64,000 nucleotides of DNA from Clostridium thermosuccinogenes. Lineage in GTDB: Bacteria; Bacillota; Clostridia; Acetivibrionales; DSM-5807. Below, piece by piece: positions 29,835 through 38,969 of this stretch. Location: positions 3,869,665 to 3,933,664 of the forward strand of contig NZ_CP021850.1 of the NCBI RefSeq assembly GCF_002896855.1, given 5' to 3'. The notes below the pieces were generated by a model. That model was not told where the DNA came from and did not search any database. It saw nothing but the letters and a program-made list of their open reading frames with translations. A program made the translations under genes and the position numbers. Position 1 is the first letter of the stretch. The number at the start of each line of letters is the position of its first letter.

Positions 29835-31172
29835 TTATTTGGTCAGCTCCTGATCTATTAAAACCGCATATTTCTTGAGGCTTTCCTCAGCACTGATTTC
29901 TCCCCTTAATACCGGATCGAAAGCATCCTTAATGTACTGCTCAATTACCGATTTCTGTGGGCTTGGTATTCTCGTCATAGCATTATCCAGTTGCTTTAAG
30001 TATACGCTCCATACTTCGTTTTCCCTGAACTGCTGGTTTTCCGCTGCTGACTTCAATACAGGCATTTGCCCCATATTTACACCCATAAGCACTTGAACCT
30101 CTTCCGATAGCAGGAATTTCATAAATTCAAAAGCTGCTTTTTGATTTTTAGTGCTATTGAACATCACTATACTTTCTCCGCCGGTAATGCTCGCGGACTT
30201 TCCATTATATGTGGGAATAAGGGCGGGCACCAAGCCTGTCTCTTTCCAGTCAGCATTGAAAGCGAAAAACCAAGGTCCTTCAAAAAACATCGCATATTCG
30301 TCTGTCTTTATGCCATCCCATGCATCAGCCGTCCCGTCAATGTCTTTAACAGTCAGTATTTTATCATTATGAAGCTCTACAATTTTATTAAGTGCGTCAA
30401 TACTTTGCTGACTGTCAAAATATCCACTAGCTTTGGTATATCCATCATCAGTTAAGACTCCGCCAAACAGCCAGAAATACGGAAGCATATCCCATTCTCC
30501 AGCACTGGATACGCTTATTGCATATTTGCCGGGGCTGTTTTTCCTAATAGCCTCAATAAGATCTTCCATTCTCTCCGGTGGGTTGCTTAAGCCTAGCTTT
30601 GATAAGTTATTCAGATTGAATACGGCAGCTTTACAGTTGGTGTCCAGTGGCAGCCCATAGTATTTTCCCTGATAAAAATTGCTGTCCAATGTGCTTTGAA
30701 AAACTTTGTCTTTCAGCTCTGCGAAACCTTCCATATCATCAAGAGCCACCAAAGCACCCTGCTTTGCAAAACCTGCCAAATGGGTAAGGTCTATCCTTGC
30801 CACATCCGGAGTTGTATTTGTACCCATCGCTGTCACAATAAGCTGCTGATACTGGTCATTTCCTTGCGCAACGGCCTCAACTTCGATGTTGGGGAACTTT
30901 TCGTGGAACAAGGGTAAAATTGTTTCGTTAAAATAAGGGGTTTCCTTGTCTGCACCATAGTTGTGCCAGAAAGTGATTTTCACTTTTTCTTTCGTTTCGT
31001 CATCAGTATTGCTGTCAGGTGAATCTTTGTCCTCAGAAATTCCTTCATCCTGTGTTTTTTCATCGTCCTTCGCAGATGAAGGCTCCTGGGACCGGCAACC
31101 TGCCAATACTACTGCCGCCATTAGCATTGCAGCCATAAAAAACGTAATTAATCTTAAATACTTTTTTCTCAT
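29835..31172 (-). CDS. Sugar-binding lipoprotein of the dextran locus
   Basis: A 445-residue extracellular solute-binding protein (family 1, MalE-like). The lipoprotein signal ends in VVLAGC with Cys about residue 25, followed by an Asp/Glu/Ser-rich linker. The first strand KVKITFWHNYGADKETP is typical. It is the first gene of the importer operon and is divergent from the AraC regulator. Bound ligands are predicted to be isomaltooligosaccharides or cycloisomaltooligosaccharides from context only. Confidence 0.87.
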   Translation of the reverse strand: MRKKYLRLITFFMAAMLMAAVVLAGCRSQEPSSAKDDEKTQDEGISEDKDSPDSNTDDETKEKVKITFWHNYGADKETPYFNETILPLFHEKFPNIEVEAVAQGNDQYQQLIVTAMGTNTTPDVARIDLTHLAGFAKQGALVALDDMEGFAELKDKVFQSTLDSNFYQGKYYGLPLDTNCKAAVFNLNNLSKLGLSNPPERMEDLIEAIRKNSPGKYAISVSSAGEWDMLPYFWLFGGVLTDDGYTKASGYFDSQQSIDALNKIVELHNDKILTVKDIDGTADAWDGIKTDEYAMFFEGPWFFAFNADWKETGLVPALIPTYNGKSASITGGESIVMFNSTKNQKAAFEFMKFLLSEEVQVLMGVNMGQMPVLKSAAENQQFRENEVWSVYLKQLDNAMTRIPSPQKSVIEQYIKDAFDPVLRGEISAEESLKKYAVLIDQELTK

Positions 31173-31279
31173 ACTTTTTCCTCCTTATTTAATTTTATAA
31201 TTTAGTACACTTGTGGAAAACGAATATGAGCTAGGTTATACTTGCAATGATGGTCTAATTTTGCAAATATGCATATTGC

Positions 31280-31308
31280 TTGACTAAATTATAACCAGTG
31301 GATATAAT
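31280..31308 (+). promoter_or_regulatory. Promoter of the AraC-type regulator
   Basis: TTGACT at 31280-31285, 17-bp spacer, TATAAT at 31303-31308, about 60 nt before the regulator ATG. Confidence 0.65.
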
Positions 31309-31368
31309 AGTAGTAAATGTTATATCTAGACTATTTTTGCGCGATATCGACTATTTGGAGATGAAAAT

Positions 31369-32298
31369 ATGGTATTAATCTTCGACACTGATATACTCCC
31401 AAAAGTTAGATTTATCGGCAGTGTTTCTTATAAAACGCCTTGGGTACACTTTCACAGAAAAATTGACGAATATGTATTATACATCATAAAAAGCGGAGAA
31501 CTATATATTAAAGAAGCCGATGTAAAATATATACTCAAAAAAGGAGATGTATTGCTTCTTCAATCCAACATACCCCATGAAGGTTATAAATCCTCCTGTT
31601 GTGATTACTACTTTGTGCATTTTAAGCACCCGGGCATTGAAGAAGCCGATAACACACTCTCCGATATGCTAGCAAAAGAAATTCTACAGAACAGAAACCT
31701 TTTCCTAACCAGCGACTCTCTCTCCGAATCAGATAATTTAAGCAGTATTTGCTATATACCGAAATACTACCACATTAAAAACGAAAGCGTTCTGTTTCAT
31801 ATATTTCATATTTTAGATGAATCCATAGCTGATTATATTAAAAAATATGAGTGTTATAAGAAGATTATCTCATGTAACTTACTAAGGCTGTTTATAACTA
31901 TATCAAGGGAATACACCTCCACTGAAGTGGAAAACAGCAAAATACACTATTCAAAAACCTACATAAAAGTTAAAAATCTGATAGATTATATTAACACGCA
32001 CTACAGCGAAAAGCTAACCAGTCAGGATATAGAATCCACGTTTAAGTCCAATTATGACTACTTAAACAGGATTTTCCATTCCATGACAGGCTATACAATT
32101 CTGCATTATATTAACAACGTGCGAATAATCAAAGCCAAGGAGCTCATTGAATCCTCATCCATGAACTTTTCTGAGATAGGGTATTTGGTGGGCATCGAAA
32201 GCCCATATTACTTCAGCAAGTTATTCAAAAAATATACAGGCTCTACCCCTACGCAATATCTTAAAAAGGTGATGCTCGAAGTACCTGGCAAAACTTAA
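31369..32298 (+). CDS. AraC family regulator of the dextran locus
   Basis: A 309-residue regulator with an N-terminal cupin-like sugar-sensing domain (HFHRKIDEYVLYII and the turn GDVLLLQSNIPHEG) and a C-terminal pair of helix-turn-helix motifs (residues about 205-300, with IGYLVGIESPYYFSKLFKKY). It faces away from the importer operon, the usual position for its activator. It probably responds to an imported or extracellular isomaltosaccharide. Confidence 0.88.
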   Translation: MVLIFDTDILPKVRFIGSVSYKTPWVHFHRKIDEYVLYIIKSGELYIKEADVKYILKKGDVLLLQSNIPHEGYKSSCCDYYFVHFKHPGIEEADNTLSDMLAKEILQNRNLFLTSDSLSESDNLSSICYIPKYYHIKNESVLFHIFHILDESIADYIKKYECYKKIISCNLLRLFITISREYTSTEVENSKIHYSKTYIKVKNLIDYINTHYSEKLTSQDIESTFKSNYDYLNRIFHSMTGYTILHYINNVRIIKAKELIESSSMNFSEIGYLVGIESPYYFSKLFKKYTGSTPTQYLKKVMLEVPGKT

Positions 32299-32550
32299 GG
32301 ACACCTTTTCCTTTACCGTTTTATATACATAGCTTCCAGAGTAACCAAGAAGAATGTTGCTGTTTTATGCCGGGAACTTGTGACAATAAATCGCTCTGAA
32401 TTGCCATGCTTTCCCGCAATCCCTTAAACTACAGTACCTTGCAGTACATGAATGTAGGCTGAAACCCTCAGCGACAATCTTTTTGATAGTATATATGGAC
32501 ATAAAAACCTTACTTTTGGATCACTTCTTTAAGCCTGCCAGGCCTCATTA

Positions 32551-33132
32551 TTAATCAGCTTTTGCTTTCATCAATTCTGCATATTTTAATATGTTTTCTC
32601 CCAATACCCTTGCCTGCCTCAATCTGTTTTCCTGCATTTTAATATCGCCAGGTTTATCCGCTTTTGCAGACAGGCCATTGATTTCACAAGGGACACAGAG
32701 TGCACCTGAGGATAAATAGTAATTGTGTATTATTGAAAGTGCAAGGCTTTGTCCTCCGCCTTCCCCTCTACCGACGGCGATAGCTCCTCCCAACTTTCCT
32801 GCCAGCAGTTTTCTGTTATTAAACACAAAGCTTCTGTCAAATAAAGCCTTGAGCTGTGCCGTTACGTTCCTGTAATACACAGGAGTACCAATAATCAAAG
32901 CATCACAGTGTTCAAACTCCCTCAGTAGAAATTCCATATCATCGCCTTCAATGACACATTTCCCGGTTTCGATGCAGGTTTCACAGCCTATACAGGGATT
33001 TATGGTTTTGCTGCTTAAGAAGAACTCTGATACCTCCCACCCTTTTTCATAAAAAGGCTGTAATGCCTGCCTGACTAAAACCTCTGTATTGCCGTCCTTT
33101 CTAGGACTGCCTGATATTCCTACAACTTTCAT
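32551..33132 (-). CDS. Flavodoxin-fold NAD(P)H-dependent FMN reductase / iron-sulfur flavoprotein-like
   Basis: A 193-residue flavodoxin-like protein. GISGSPRKDGNTEVL at the N-terminus is the FMN phosphate-binding loop. The cysteine cluster CIGCETCIETGKC (about residues 47-59) resembles the iron-sulfur flavoproteins of anaerobes. TPVYYRNVTAQLKALFDR is the second flavin contact. It probably moves electrons in the cytoplasm. It may or may not serve the nitrogenase-like locus 2 kb away: the orientation is the same, but a large gap lies between. Confidence 0.85.
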   Translation of the reverse strand: MKVVGISGSPRKDGNTEVLVRQALQPFYEKGWEVSEFFLSSKTINPCIGCETCIETGKCVIEGDDMEFLLREFEHCDALIIGTPVYYRNVTAQLKALFDRSFVFNNRKLLAGKLGGAIAVGRGEGGGQSLALSIIHNYYLSSGALCVPCEINGLSAKADKPGDIKMQENRLRQARVLGENILKYAELMKAKAD

Positions 33133-34055
33133 ATCACTTCATCCCCCTTTATATGAACTAAACTAAACGCTGTTTATTGCTCAAGCTATTGAACATTGGT
33201 AATTATCCAGAACATATTAATATGTTTCACCTAATAAAAGTTACGACTACAATGCCATAAAGCGCCACTTCACTATTGTAAAATACTTAAATTTTAGTTT
33301 TGGGTTTTTCATCACACATATAAAATCAAAGCCATTATAGCATGATCAATAATCATTTTCTCTTGACTTCTCCAATCATCCGATAATTTCTGGCTTGAAA
33401 AATTCCTCTCAAAATTCTAAAAGCCATCGGTATTTCTTTTGTCTTTCAGACGCCTCAACTCTTCTTCGAATTCTGTTTTGAAGCATGGAAATCTGGAAAG
33501 AAGAAAACAGACCTTATGCAGTTCAGAAAAGCTGTTATTTAAGCCTTGATTTAATACAACACTTGTGGAAGTCCCACCTTCCCACTATGATGCAGCCATT
33601 TCAGATATTTGGGCTTTAGCTAATCACTTATTTCTGCCTGCATGTTGCCAAAAAACTCAAAAAGATAGATTTAATGGAGTGCAATATAGCTTCCGTCAAT
33701 ATCGCACCCCAATTATTCTTTGGATATTCTATTTGATCTATCCGCGTTATATTCGCCATCCGCAAAGTCTTCCTTCAAAATGGTATGACAACAATTGAAT
33801 ATTTCAGTTGAAAACCGGATAAAGCCTAGAAAAGGCTTTATGTAAAATTATTAATTGACAATGGGTCAAAATACTCCTTGAAATTTGAACCAAATTAATC
33901 ACAAAATTTGTGCAACAGCGGACAGTATTTTCCATTTCATTACATTAGCATCGCCTTATGTATTCTATGAGCGCGGTTTCAACTTCCGGTTTCCATAAAC
34001 CAAACTGCACAACTCTTAAGCAATTACCGCTTTTATTTTAATTTGTAATCAATAT
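33133..34055. other. Intergenic region, possible gene remnants
   Basis: About 920 bp without a supported gene. A plus-strand frame at 33565-33798 lacks a ribosome site. On the minus strand, about 33953-34040 reads as a protein-like stretch (VVQFGLWKPEVETALIEY) without a start, so it may be the tail of a lost gene. Confidence 0.4.
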
Positions 34056-34172
34056 TTATCTATACCTTTTTTTGTCTGTCAACTTAAGCAAAACTCCAAG
34101 AGAAGCAGCTATCATAAGCACAATAAGCGTTACAATAACCGGATTATGCTTAAATGCTTCAAACAGCTGCAT
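34056..34172 (-). CDS. 38-residue single-span membrane protein
   Basis: An ATG at 34172 follows GAGGT at 4-nt spacing. The peptide has a short amphipathic start (MQLFEAFKHNP), one hydrophobic helix (residues 11-29) and a basic tail KKRYR, which places the C-terminus in the cytoplasm. The size and layout match small bacterial membrane proteins that regulate larger partners. I do not recognise the family. It stands alone, 480 bp past the Rrf2 gene on the same strand. Confidence 0.5.
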   Translation of the reverse strand: MQLFEAFKHNPVIVTLIVLMIAASLGVLLKLTDKKRYR

Positions 34173-34593
34173 GGTTACCTCGTAATGCAAATTACTCCAC
34201 CCCATTTCCATATACTTAGAATACTTTATCCATTTGTGCCTTTTATTCTATGGCTTACTGATGCCGCAATTATAATATTGCTTTTTACATATTATACATC
34301 TTATGGATAAATTTCCAACAGAAAATATAATATCATATATTATAAAAATGTAAAATGCCAATTATATTACCCCGAAGATGAAAGACCGCAAAACCTGTCG
34401 TTATCTTTCAAACATCCAATATAAACAGATTATTTCCTACCTAATACAATTAATTGTCGCAAAACAAGCATTTTGAAATTTATATCGATGTAATACTCTA
34501 GAATATTTATAAGCAGCAAACAACCTGAAAGATATGATGGTAAAAAACGCCTATTTTAGAACGAGGTTGATATGAAAATATACCGGCATAATA
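34173..34593. other. Intergenic region, nothing recognised
   Basis: About 420 bp of AT-rich sequence between the small membrane ORF and the Rrf2 terminator. Confidence 0.4.
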
Positions 34594-34630
34594 GAAAAAA
34601 ACAGCAGGGTATCTCTCTTTTTCCCTGCTT
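34594..34630 (-). terminator. Terminator after the Rrf2 gene
   Basis: On the minus strand AGCAGGG and CCCTGCT pair across a 13-nt loop and are followed by GTTTTTTT. Confidence 0.8.
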
Positions 34631-34652
34631 TAATACATACTCCCTTATCCGG

Positions 34653-35099
34653 CTATATAAAAAACATATATCCCTGATCTTTTTTATGTTTCTCTGCTTC
34701 TGTCAGCAAATCATACAGGGTTATTTGCTTCAAAGCTTTTAAAACTGCGTTATCAAGCGCATCAAACACGCACATGCGCATAGCTGCTTCGATTTCAGGG
34801 GCTTTATCCGGCACTGTCTCCTCCGCAGGCTCAAAAAGGGAAAGCTCAACAGCGGACAACACATCAAACACAGTTATTTTCTGGGGCATTTGGGTCAATT
34901 GATAACCACCCTGCGCTCCTTTTACGGAGTTTACAATGCCTCCTCTTTTCAAAAGGGAAAAAACCTGCTCCAGATAGATTTTGGATATCCCCAGTTTTTC
35001 TGAAATACTGATCACGGTAATATACTCGCCACTATTGTAATCCTCTGCCATGCTTATCATGGCAGCCAGCGCGTAACGCCCTTTTGCGGATATTCTCAT
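34653..35099 (-). CDS. Rrf2 family transcriptional regulator (CymR-like)
   Basis: A 148-residue winged-helix repressor. The family opening MRISAKGRYALAAMISMA and the recognition region ISKIYLEQVFSLLKRGGIV are clear. The three cysteines that hold the [2Fe-2S] cluster in IscR are absent, with a single Cys at 110, so it is closer to cluster-free members such as CymR, the cysteine-metabolism repressor of Bacillus and Staphylococcus. CymR works as a complex with CysK, and a cysK gene lies in this same locus. The promoter carries a copy of the half-site CATACTAA shared with the other promoters here, so it likely regulates itself and the locus. Confidence 0.9.
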   Translation of the reverse strand: MRISAKGRYALAAMISMAEDYNSGEYITVISISEKLGISKIYLEQVFSLLKRGGIVNSVKGAQGGYQLTQMPQKITVFDVLSAVELSLFEPAEETVPDKAPEIEAAMRMCVFDALDNAVLKALKQITLYDLLTEAEKHKKDQGYMFFI

Positions 35100-35137
35100 A
35101 GGTTTTTCATTCCTTTTCTAAGACACACAGTAAAATT

Positions 35138-35189
35138 CATACTAATAATATACGCAATAAATGATATGGTAAAACAGAATTATTGTCAA
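35138..35189 (-). promoter_or_regulatory. Rrf2 gene promoter with putative operator
   Basis: Minus strand: TTGACA (35189-35184), 17 bp, TATCAT (35166-35161). The 21-base stretch at 35135-35155 contains CATACTAATAATATA and matches the DUF4418-operon operator at 48047-48067 except for one base. The right half of the palindrome is degenerate here. A second CATACTA lies at 35190-35196. Confidence 0.6.
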
Positions 35190-35301
35190 CATACTATTGT
35201 TCCTTTTACAGAGACAAAAGACCTCCCGGCATTATGCCAAAATCACATATATTGCATGATCAATGGGGCTTAAAGAAAGGAATCACACACTTTCTGAAAT
35301 T

Positions 35302-35402
35302 TACAATAAGGCGTCGGCTTGACCAGAAAAGTATTTCCCGACATCATTAAAAGCCTAAAATATACAATAAGGCAAATTACCTGAACGGAAAAGCATTTCC
35401 CG
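35302..35402. repeat. Two tandem copies of a 40-bp element
   Basis: Copies at 35302-35340 and 35363-35402 share TACAATAAGGC at one end and AAAAGYATTTCCCG at the other, with a period of 61 bp. A third, diverged copy lies upstream of the NifK-like gene at 43072-43105 in the same orientation. Each can fold into a small hairpin (GGAAA-loop-TTTCC). The function is unknown. Confidence 0.5.
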
Positions 35403-35408
35403 GCTTCA

Positions 35409-35452
35409 TAAAAAAAAGAAGAGGTATTTTCCGCATGAAATATCTCTTCTTT
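35409..35452 (-). terminator. Terminator of the nitrogenase-like operon
   Basis: AAGAAGAGATATTT pairs with AAATACCTCTTCTT on the minus strand, followed by a run of T, about 50 bp past the NifH-like stop. Confidence 0.9.
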
Positions 35453-35504
35453 CGCCTAAGTGAAATTTCATATACATGTTTGGTCATGGATAAATTCAAT
35501 TTTT

Positions 35505-36383
35505 TTAGAGATTGGCAGAGTATTCAGGCTTCACGCTTCCGGTTTCCAATGCCAGCAAATAATCACCCCATCTTGAGGCCCATTCGCGCAAATCCTGCAC
35601 GCTGAGAGGCTCAGGTGTTTTGGAGTCTTTGTGTTCGGCAATTTTTTCTGCAAGACTGAAATAAACTTTCGCCTGCGCTGAATCCGGTGCTGCCTCAATC
35701 GTCGTTTTTCCCTGAAGCTCGCATTGTGTCACCGTTACAGACCGGGGTATATATTCCACCACCCGGGTCTTTGTCCTGCTCACGAAGTCATCTATGATCT
35801 CCCGGGCATAGGGCGCGTTGATGGAATTGGCAATAACCCCTCCTAAAAGTGCGCCGCCCGCATTGGAATATTTTTTGATACCCCTGAAAAGATTGTTTGC
35901 CGCATATATGGCCATGAAATCAGCCGAGGAAACGGTGAACACATGCTCCGCGATGCCTTCGCGGATTGGCACGGCAAAACCGCCGCACACGACATCTCCA
36001 AGAACATCATAAATTACAAAGTCCAGATCCAATTCTTCAAAAATGCGCTGCTGCTTGAACAGCTCCACTGCAGTGATGATGCCGCGTCCGGCACAGCCTA
36101 CTCCCGGAGCAGGACCCCCGGCTTCTACGCAGTATACTCCGTTGAATCCTTCAAATATCACTTCATGAGCGTTGACTGTGCTTTTCTCCCGAAGCGTGTC
36201 AAGAACAGTGGGAATATAGCTTCCATTGCGAAGGGTGTTGGTCGAATCGCTTTTGGGATCGCAACCAAACTGCATCACCTTATATCCAAGCTTTGACAAG
36301 GCGGCGGTGAGATTGGAAGTGGTTGTGGACTTTCCGATGCCGCCCTTTCCGTAAATTGCGATTTGTGTTGTTTTTTTTGCCAT
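35505..36383 (-). CDS. NifH-like nitrogenase-family reductase component
   Basis: A 292-residue dimeric ATP-dependent iron protein. The ATG at 36383 is chosen for GGAGG at 9-nt spacing. The P-loop is [10 protein letters not shown] (11-20), switch region CDPKSDST (41-48), and the [4Fe-4S] ligands are Cys97 (GVGCAGRG) and Cys133 ([10 protein letters not shown]), at almost the same positions as in NifH. Arg100, the ADP-ribosylation site of NifH, is present. It should pass electrons to the NifD/K-like pair encoded upstream in the same orientation. Without nifE, nifN or nifV nearby, and with sulfur genes around it, this is unlikely to be a true nitrogen-fixing NifH; Mar-type or another group IV reductase is more likely. 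Confidence 0.88.
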   Translation of the reverse strand: MAKKTTQIAIYGKGGIGKSTTTSNLTAALSKLGYKVMQFGCDPKSDSTNTLRNGSYIPTVLDTLREKSTVNAHEVIFEGFNGVYCVEAGGPAPGVGCAGRGIITAVELFKQQRIFEELDLDFVIYDVLGDVVCGGFAVPIREGIAEHVFTVSSADFMAIYAANNLFRGIKKYSNAGGALLGGVIANSINAPYAREIIDDFVSRTKTRVVEYIPRSVTVTQCELQGKTTIEAAPDSAQAKVYFSLAEKIAEHKDSKTPEPLSVQDLREWASRWGDYLLALETGSVKPEYSANL

Positions 36384-36387
36384 GGTT

Positions 36388-36753
36388 TTATTCCTCCGGT
36401 ACTGTGAAATTAGTTTTTGCAAAATATTTAGCCAGCTTTGATAGTGCGCTGTCAATTAAATCGGGCTGCTCAAAAACCGATATCCTGTTTTTCTCCAATG
36501 CCCTTTTTGCTGTAATTCCGATGCGTGAGACCAATACGGCGGCACAGTCACCAAGCGCGCTGACGGTGGCCTCCAATGATTCCTGTGAATGATCTCCGCT
36601 CATGCAAAGACGGGCAACAGGACGTTTTTCCAAAAAGGTATATGTCCCATCCGGTGCTATGTCTACAATTAAAAACTCCTTTGCTCTTCCGAAATGCTCA
36701 TTTACAACCTTTCCATCCAGGCTCGCTACGGCAACTCGCCAGTTCCCTTTCAT
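36388..36753 (-). CDS. NifX/NafY-like cofactor-binding protein
   Basis: A 121-residue protein of the dinitrogenase iron-molybdenum cofactor family. The fold opening [23 protein letters not shown], broken here as VNEHFGRA, contains the conserved His of the NifX/NifB C-terminal domain. In nitrogen fixers such proteins carry NifB-co or FeMo-co. The stop lies 4 bp before the NifH-like start, and the ribosome site of that gene is inside this one, so the two are coupled. Since the NifB-like protein of this locus lacks a NifX domain, this separate protein may supply it. Confidence 0.85.
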   Translation of the reverse strand: MKGNWRVAVASLDGKVVNEHFGRAKEFLIVDIAPDGTYTFLEKRPVARLCMSGDHSQESLEATVSALGDCAAVLVSRIGITAKRALEKNRISVFEQPDLIDSALSKLAKYFAKTNFTVPEE

Positions 36754-36878
36754 ATCAATTTCCCTCCACCGCCATTTTAAGTTTATCTATCCACCATAGG
36801 CGTTATGAAACGCCAGGTTGCATGCCGATATCCAAAGCTTGCTCATCTGCCTGCGCTTAGAATAATTGCTTGGCCTGA

Positions 36879-37979
36879 TCATTCGTAAGGTATGTTGTCC
36901 AACAGAATAAAGCTGTTTTCCTGTAAAGCTTTGACGTCCACGTCGGAATCCAGCATACCGACTTTCTGAAGCTGGGGAGCAACGATTCCGAATATTTCGT
37001 AAGCTTTGCTATAAGAAGGAATGTAGTTGAAGGTCTTTAGCACTTCGGCATTCACCTTGGCATCACCCGCAACCCATTTATTTTCGACCTGGATGTGTGC
37101 GACCTCATCCTTGTTTTCCTGCACCCATGCGCTGGCTTTCTGCATGGCACGGGTATACTTGGCAGCTATTTCAGGATGCTCCCGTGCGATGTTTTCACGC
37201 ACAAAGGCGGAGCAGCAGTATTGATCCTTGTAAGGTTCATCTAAGGCAGAATCGAAGATCACCTCAAGATCATTTTCTCTTGCTGCGATGGTGGCAGAAG
37301 GATCATTCATCGCAATGGCATCCACTGCGCCGTTTTCAAGGGCAAGCGGCAGATCCGCGCTGGAGTAAACTACAAACTCCACCTCCGGGTTCTTGACGGT
37401 GACATTGACTCCGTTGTCGGCAAGCACACGCTTGGCATAAATATACGGACTTGCGGTATAGCTGGATACACCTACCTTTTTACCGATAAAGTCCTTCGGA
37501 CTTTTGATGCCCGAGTCCTTTTTGACTAAGACCTTGTCGCAGCCAGTATGAAGCCCTGTGGTTATTTTGACGGGAAGTCCGTTGGAGAGAGGTTGTATCA
37601 TGCTGGCAAGCAGCGAGAACCCGGCATCGATCTGTCCTGCCGTAACTGCATCAAACGTGGTTCCGGAAGCCAGTTTGATAAGCTCCACCTTCAAGCCTTC
37701 CTGCTCGAAAAATCCCTTTTCCACTGCCATATGCAAAGGTGCTTCGCACAAACTTCCACCCCATCCGATCTTTAAAACGAAATCCTGATCGGGGTCAGCC
37801 TTCTGCTGTCCGCTCGTCGATGACGTCGCCAGAGATTCCGTCGCCCCGGCTTGTTCTTTCGTGGATTCAGGAGTATTCGACGGAGTTTTTTGTGAGGAGC
37901 AGGCTGAGATAATAAAAGCCAACATTAATAAAGCCAAAATTGAAGATAAAATTCGTATGCTTTTTTTAGATATTTTCAT
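36879..37979 (-). CDS. SsuA/NrtA-type substrate-binding lipoprotein
   Basis: A 367-residue binding protein. The ATG at 37979 has AAAGGA at 8-nt spacing; the protein then opens with a basic stretch, a helix and the lipobox IISAC. A Ser/Thr-rich linker leads to the fold with IGWGGSLCEAPLHMAVEKGF, the pattern of aliphatic sulfonate, taurine or nitrate binding proteins. It follows an ATPase and a permease of the same class and precedes the NifX- and NifH-like genes, so the imported compound is probably the substrate (or its precursor) of the nitrogenase-like enzyme. Organosulfur compounds are the first guess. Confidence 0.86.
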   Translation of the reverse strand: MKISKKSIRILSSILALLMLAFIISACSSQKTPSNTPESTKEQAGATESLATSSTSGQQKADPDQDFVLKIGWGGSLCEAPLHMAVEKGFFEQEGLKVELIKLASGTTFDAVTAGQIDAGFSLLASMIQPLSNGLPVKITTGLHTGCDKVLVKKDSGIKSPKDFIGKKVGVSSYTASPYIYAKRVLADNGVNVTVKNPEVEFVVYSSADLPLALENGAVDAIAMNDPSATIAARENDLEVIFDSALDEPYKDQYCCSAFVRENIAREHPEIAAKYTRAMQKASAWVQENKDEVAHIQVENKWVAGDAKVNAEVLKTFNYIPSYSKAYEIFGIVAPQLQKVGMLDSDVDVKALQENSFILLDNIPYE

Positions 37980-38177
37980 AATATCCATCCTTTCCATTCA
38001 TTTATTTTCAGCAAGCTGCAGTACATATCGCCTTAAACTCTAAAGTTGGGCTTTATGGAATCAACATATATGAGTTTTTATTGAAATCAGCGGCAAAACA
38101 TCTTAAATCCCGCTTAAACCCATAGCAAATTCATATCCAAATCAATAAAAGTCCTTTAGCTGCAAATCAGTACAATG

Positions 38178-38969
38178 TCACAGGTAATATTGAATTTCTT
38201 CGTGTTTTCCTGCGTAGTCCAGAATTTTAAGTATCCTGGCGCGCAGCTGCAGGAAATCGGGCAGATCCCTTGCCCGCGGGCGTCCTATCCCCACCGTGAT
38301 GATGCTCTCGATCCTTGCCGGCCGAGGTGACATTACAAAGATCCTATCGCTTAAGTAAATCGCTTCATCCACGTCATGGGTCACCATTACCGTGGTTGTC
38401 CCGCGTTCCTGCCATATCTTGATCAACTCGTCCTGCATATTCATACGGGTAAAGGCGTCAAGAGCTCCGAAAGGTTCATCGAGCAGGAGGACCTTGGGAT
38501 GGTTCACCAATGCCCTGGCCAAAGCCGCCCTCTGTGCCATTCCACCAGAAAGCTGGTGCGGATAGGCCTTTTCAAAGCCTTCCAGGCCGACAAGGCGTAT
38601 GAAATCATGCACTTCCTTTTTCTTCTCATGATAAATGTTGCGGATCTTTAATCCAAAAGCTATGTTGTCATACACGGTCAACCAAGGGAAAAGAGTCGGG
38701 TCCTGGAACACGAGTCCCCTTTCATAGCCAGCACCTGTGATGGGAACGCCGTCGATGAAAAATGAACCCTCATCCGGTGCGATAAGCCCTGCCAACAGCC
38801 TTAGAAATGTGGATTTTCCGCAGCCGGAAGGACCGATCAGCGAGACGAATTCTCCCGCCTTTATTTCTACGTTTACATTGTTCAGGGCGACGACGGTCTC
38901 ACCATCCGGCCGGATGAATTCCTTTCTCAAATTTTCAGCCCGGATGTGGCCTGTTGCATGTTCTACCAT
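38178..38969 (-). CDS. SsuB/TauB-type ABC transporter ATPase
   Basis: A 263-residue ATPase. Walker A is GPSGCGKST, the signature LSGGMAQRAALARAL and Walker B LLLDEPFGALD, with the D-loop and H-loop (VTHDVDEA) in place. The ATG at 38969 overlaps the permease stop by 7 bp and has AAGGGGG upstream. It powers uptake with the neighbouring permease and lipoprotein. Confidence 0.9.
   Translation of the reverse strand: MVEHATGHIRAENLRKEFIRPDGETVVALNNVNVEIKAGEFVSLIGPSGCGKSTFLRLLAGLIAPDEGSFFIDGVPITGAGYERGLVFQDPTLFPWLTVYDNIAFGLKIRNIYHEKKKEVHDFIRLVGLEGFEKAYPHQLSGGMAQRAALARALVNHPKVLLLDEPFGALDAFTRMNMQDELIKIWQERGTTTVMVTHDVDEAIYLSDRIFVMSPRPARIESIITVGIGRPRARDLPDFLQLRARILKILDYAGKHEEIQYYL

Noticed and set aside
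33565-33798. 77-codon plus-strand frame
   Set aside because: It has no ribosome site, no recognisable domain and sits in a gene-poor AT-rich stretch.
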